Source of the DNA: Rhodococcus sp. 06-235-1A
GTDB taxonomy: Bacteria; Actinomycetota; Actinomycetes; Mycobacteriales; Mycobacteriaceae
Length of the DNA: 64,000 bases
Assembly: GCF_002258785.1 (NCBI RefSeq)
Contig: NZ_NOYI01000009.1
Location: 124,001-188,000, forward strand
Reading direction: 5' to 3'
Shown here: positions 61,023 through 64,000 of the stretch, one piece after another
How the letters are laid out: the number at the start of each line of letters is the position of its first letter
How positions within the stretch are numbered: the first letter of the stretch is position 1
Translations under genes and position numbers: made by a program
Notes under the pieces: generated by a model
What the model was told of the DNA's origin: nothing
What the model saw: only the letters and a program-made list of their open reading frames with translations
Databases searched by the model: none

Positions 61023-62503
61023 ACACTCCCCTACGCCGCGTCTCCATCGCCGTGATGGTCATGGTCGTCGCGTTGCTCGCCAACGCCACCTACCTCCAGG
61101 TCATCAAGGCCGACGACCTGCGCACCGATCCGAGGAACTCACGGGTGCTGCTCGACGAGTATTCGCGCCAGCGCGGTCAGATCTCGGCCGGCGGGCAGGT
61201 TCTCGCATCCTCCGTCGCCACCGACGACCGCTACAAGTACCTACGCACCTACCCGCAGAACTCCATCTCTCCGGCCAGCCCGCAGGCCAACGCCCCCATC
61301 ACCGGCTACTACTCGATGCTGTACTCGAGCAACGGCCTCGAACGCGCCGAGGATCCCGTGCTGAACGGATCCGACGATCGGCTCTTCGGCGGGCGACTGT
61401 TCGACCTGATCTCCGGTCGAGATCCTCGCGGCGGCAACGTCGTCACCACCATCGACCCCGTCGTCCAGCAGGTCGCGTACGACCAGCTGACGGCCAAGGG
61501 CTACACCGGTTCGGTGGTGGCCCTCGACCCCGCCACCGGCAACATCCTCGCCATGGCCAGCACCCCCAGCTACGATCCCAACCTGCTGGCCAGCCACGAC
61601 GGCAGTACCACGACGACGACGTGGGAAGACCTGAGCAACGACCCGAACAAACCGATGGTGAACCGGGCGATCTCGCAGACCTATCCCCCCGGATCCACCT
61701 TCAAGGTGATCACCACCGCCGCCGCACTCGAGTCGGGTGCAACGCCGGACAGTCAGCTCACGGCCGCGTCGAACATCACGTTGCCCGGAACCTCGACGAC
61801 ACTGGAGAACTACAACGGTTCGACGTGTGGCGGCGGCCAGACGGCGACGCTGCGTGAGGCGTTCGCCCGCTCGTGCAACACCGCCTTCGTCGAGCTCGGC
61901 ATCGACACCGGAGTGGACAAGATGCGCGACACCGCAGCCGCCTTCGGCATCGGCGAGGACAGCACCATCCCGCTTCCCGTGGCCGACAGCACGATCGGCC
62001 CCATCGACGACGACGCGGCCCTCGGCCAGTCCAGCATCGGTCAGCGCGACGTGGCGTTGACCCCCCTGCAGGACGCGGTCATCGCCGCCACCGTTGCCAA
62101 CGGCGGCGTCCGGATGGCCCCGAATCTGGTGCAACAGCTGCAGTCTCCCGACCTGTCGGACCTGTCGAGCTACCAGCCCAAGGCCATGGGAGAGGCCATC
62201 AGCGCGGACACCGCAGCCACGTTGACCGATCTGATGATCGGCTCCGAGAACAACACCAGCGGCGAGGGCAAGATCCCCGGAGTTCAGATCGCGTCGAAAA
62301 CCGGTACCGCAGAACATGGTTCCGACCCGCGCAACACTCCGCCGCATGCCTGGTACATCGGATTCGCTCCGGCGAACGATCCGAAGGTCGCCATCGCCGT
62401 CATCGTCGAGGACGGCGGCGACCGTGCCCTGGCCGCAACCGGTGGATCCGTGGCCGCGCCCATCGGGCGAGCCGTCATCGCAGCCGCATTGCAGGGGAGG
62501 TGA
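61019..62503 (+). CDS. pbpA: PbpA: class B penicillin-binding protein (transpeptidase)
   Basis: 494 residues. A short cytoplasmic tail and one membrane helix (about 8-26) are followed by an N-terminal dimerisation region and the transpeptidase domain (about 160-490). The catalytic triad motifs are present: STFK (226-229), SCN (285-287) and KTG (428-430, KTGTAEHG). In mycobacteria PbpA is a PknB substrate needed for septation. It works with RodA encoded immediately upstream. Confidence 0.96.
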   Translation: MNTPLRRVSIAVMVMVVALLANATYLQVIKADDLRTDPRNSRVLLDEYSRQRGQISAGGQVLASSVATDDRYKYLRTYPQNSISPASPQANAPITGYYSMLYSSNGLERAEDPVLNGSDDRLFGGRLFDLISGRDPRGGNVVTTIDPVVQQVAYDQLTAKGYTGSVVALDPATGNILAMASTPSYDPNLLASHDGSTTTTTWEDLSNDPNKPMVNRAISQTYPPGSTFKVITTAAALESGATPDSQLTAASNITLPGTSTTLENYNGSTCGGGQTATLREAFARSCNTAFVELGIDTGVDKMRDTAAAFGIGEDSTIPLPVADSTIGPIDDDAALGQSSIGQRDVALTPLQDAVIAATVANGGVRMAPNLVQQLQSPDLSDLSSYQPKAMGEAISADTAATLTDLMIGSENNTSGEGKIPGVQIASKTGTAEHGSDPRNTPPHAWYIGFAPANDPKVAIAVIVEDGGDRALAATGGSVAAPIGRAVIAAALQGR

Positions 62504-62509
62504 ACTGAG

Positions 62510-63882
<1,373 letters not shown>

Positions 63883-63886
<4 letters not shown>

Positions 63887-64000
63887 CGACTCCCCGTACG
63901 CTCTCCTCTCGCTACGAGCTGGGCGAGATACTCGGTTTCGGCGGCATGTCCGAGGTCCATCTGGCTCGGGATACTCGGCTCGACCGTGACGTCGCCATCA
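63883..64000 (+). CDS. pknB: PknB-type Ser/Thr protein kinase, N-terminal fragment at the window edge
   Basis: The first 39 residues are visible from ATG 63883: [20 protein letters not shown], then [12 protein letters not shown]. The FGGMSEV form of the glycine loop and the DTRL-RDVA stretch are the PknB signature. It overlaps pknA by 4 nt (ATGA). The rest, including the PASTA domains expected for PknB, lies beyond the window. Confidence 0.93.

Overview
The window reads as chromosomal DNA of a high-GC, mycolic-acid-type actinobacterium. It is most likely Rhodococcus, perhaps of the R. fascians group. The evidence is the conserved order tRNA-Leu - fhaA - fhaB - pstP - rodA - pbpA - pknA - pknB, a fused LysX, a cutinase-family esterase, three F420-type PPOX proteins, frequent GTG starts, and many genes whose -10 box (TAnnnT) lies 6-7 nt before the start codon, meaning leaderless mRNAs. 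No phage, IS element, CRISPR array or rRNA is visible. The species call is inference.

Layout. 1-6.1 kb: a lysine module with an aldehyde dehydrogenase, lysine 6-aminotransferase (lat), LysG-type regulator and LysE exporter, interrupted by two small genes. 6.2-9.2 kb: small enzymes (PLDc_N, DinB-like, three VOC proteins) and an AraC regulator. 9.3-13.9 kb: a lone complete mraY, a Cmx-type efflux gene with a probable leader peptide and hairpin, and a HAD hydrolase. 14-16.1 kb: a PheS-like ligase carrying a PheT-type FDX-ACB domain, with a cupin and a GNAT. 16.1-26.1 kb: aldo/keto reductase, several regulators, a phenolic acid decarboxylase unit, and a tricarboxylate-type dehydrogenase/CitMHS transporter pair. 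26.2-29.2 kb: an ABC importer (btuFCD-like) behind a cobalamin riboswitch. 29.2-35.1 kb: an MFS/LacI divergon, a GGDEF-EAL protein, PPOX, GNAT and an AbiEi/DUF559-like protein. 35.4-49.1 kb: lysX, an alpha/beta hydrolase, a FabH-like synthase, two MFS exporters, a YhgE-like membrane protein and a cutinase. 49.3-55.3 kb: glutamate synthase gltB-gltD. 55.7-64 kb: tRNA-Leu(CAG) and the cell-wall growth-signalling operon fhaA-fhaB-pstP-rodA-pbpA-pknA-pknB, cut by the right edge. In relatives this operon lies near oriC.

The most distinctive unexplained feature is a family of exactly 54-bp intergenic inverted repeats. Six copies lie between 19.1 and 40.9 kb, and a related 70-bp palindrome lies at 49.2 kb. 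Other points worth attention are the mitochondrial-PheRS-like architecture of the PheS-related ligase, the riboswitch that reassigns a 'siderophore' ABC system to corrinoid uptake, the orphan mraY, the attenuator-like leader of the Cmx gene, and an HTH gene preceded by twin palindromes.

Genes work together in several visible units: lysine degradation plus export; phenolic acid decarboxylase with its MarR regulator and a DUF3237 protein; corrinoid uptake; ammonia assimilation; and the kinase/phosphatase/FHA control of septal and lateral peptidoglycan synthesis.
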